Under the pieces are notes generated by a model. That model made no database searches. It had not been told where the DNA came from and saw only the letters and a list, made by a program, of their open reading frames with translations. DNA of 64,000 bases from Euglena gracilis. Taxonomy: Eukaryota > Euglenida > Euglenophyceae > Euglenales. Position numbers and translations under genes: made by a program. This document shows, in pieces, positions 63,281-64,000 of this stretch (positions are counted from its first letter, which is position 1; each line of letters begins with the position of its first letter). The stretch lies in assembly GCA_039621445.1 (NCBI GenBank), contig CP154955.1, forward strand, positions 14,261,307 to 14,325,306, read 5' to 3'.

Positions 63281-63711
63281 CCCCCCCGGTTCAAAGATCC
63301 CTCCTCGTCGCCGACCACAGGGTGGGCTTTAGACGACCCCCCCCCTGACTTTTGCATCTCTTGGGGGTGGGTGCTGCGGGCAGGCATTTTCGGCCCCTGG
63401 GGAGGGGTCGGTTTTTGTTTTGGGCAGTGCTATGATGAAAATTGGTTTGGTGGGCAGGCCCCGGGGTCGAGAACCGACCCCGGGGGGATGTGCCTGCTGG
63501 GCAGGTACCCCATGCCACCCCTAGGGTTGGTGAACAGACGCTTGCAGTGGTCGTGCGACAAGGGGAAGGTTTGGTGTCAGCTCAAATGCCGCCCTTTCAT
63601 ACATTCAAGGGGGCTCACCCAAAATCGACCAACCCCCCAAACGCCCATGCATCGGACCAGCCAAAATTCAAATTTAAGATGCCGTTAAAAAGCGGCATGG
63701 AAATATGCTAC

Positions 63712-63864
63712 CTAGCCAAAATCGTTGTCTTTTTGGTTCACTGCCGTTTTGAACTGCACAGAGCTTTATTTTTTCCTGTGCCAGTCGGTCCAATTTTGAC
63801 CAAGAACCCCTGCCCTTCATGGAGGGATTTTGTTGTTTGTTGCTTTGTTGTTTGACATCTGATC
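63712..63864 (-). CDS. Internal exon, 153 bp
   Basis: It follows CCTGGGGTTTGCAG and ends CTAG/GTAGCA on the minus strand. It reads SDVKQQSNKQQNPSMKGRGS, WSKLDRLAQEKIKLCAVQNG and SEPKRQRFWL. The N/Q/K-rich, basic composition is protein-like. Its 5' side is the dispersed repeat at the window edge. Unrecognised. Confidence 0.5.
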
Positions 63865-63873
63865 CTGCAAACC

Positions 63874-63927
63874 CCAGGGGGTTATAAGTGGGGGGTCGCT
63901 GGGTAAGAGCGAAGCTTACCCCTGGCC

Positions 63928-63966
<39 letters not shown>

Positions 63967-64000
63967 GTCGGGGCCACCTCGGGAACCGACGGATTATCAC
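63874..64000. repeat. Partial further copy of the 16.17-kb repeat
   Basis: GGGGGTTATAAGTGGGGGGTCGCTG... through GGGCCACCTCGGGAACCGAC matches 16178-16320 and 22645-22790. It contains a C run of about 38 bases and continues past the window edge. A shorter relative lies near 1600-1660. Confidence 0.85.

Overview
This window looks like nuclear DNA of a unicellular eukaryote, most likely a microalga or other protist with long, repeat-filled introns. There are no operons, no ribosome binding sites and no long uninterrupted reading frames. Coding sequence appears as short exons, usually GC-rich at third positions, with a pyrimidine tract plus AG on one side and GT on the other. They lie in a sea of homopolymer C/G runs, microsatellites and dispersed repeats. 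TTAGGG/CCCTAA tracts occur internally at 7.1-8.8 kb. I cannot name the species; genes were found by reading frames, splice signals and phase, without database searches.

Layout. 0-14.6 kb: dispersed C/G-hairpin repeats, a Tc1/mariner-like element with coding remnants (2.25-3.04 kb), a rich microsatellite and palindrome cluster (6.7-9.0 kb), a CAA/CAG array (9.9-10.3 kb), and isolated plus-strand exons near 4.9, 9.6, 11.2, 12.9 and 14.5 kb. 14.7-27.2 kb: a tandem duplication of a unit of about 6 kb that carries a spliced, minus-strand gene fragment; one exon-sized block is present only in copy 2. 27.6-44.2 kb: scattered exons on both strands, among them a three-copy coding repeat with a PCLW...QKWC signature, a cysteine-rich terminal exon pair (42.2-42.4 kb) and a well-supported two-exon minus-strand gene (43.0-43.9 kb). 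44.9-52.2 kb: plus-strand exons of a putative DTD-motif glycosyltransferase, with unrelated coding blocks on both strands between them. 52.6-55.3 kb: small terminal exons and a minus-strand three-part gene. 55.4-62.5 kb: the best gene in the window, a plus-strand EF-hand protein with at least seven exons. From 63.7 kb there is one more minus-strand exon, and a further copy of the repeat found inside the 6-kb duplication runs off the edge.

Functionally, only two genes can be placed: a secretory-pathway-type nucleotide-sugar glycosyltransferase and a multi-EF-hand calcium-binding protein. Most other coding pieces are unrecognised, and several sit inside introns or repeats on the opposite strand, which suggests mobile-element genes or their debris. 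Stretches not listed below hold only C/G-run repeats, A/T runs and low-complexity DNA in which I could support no gene.
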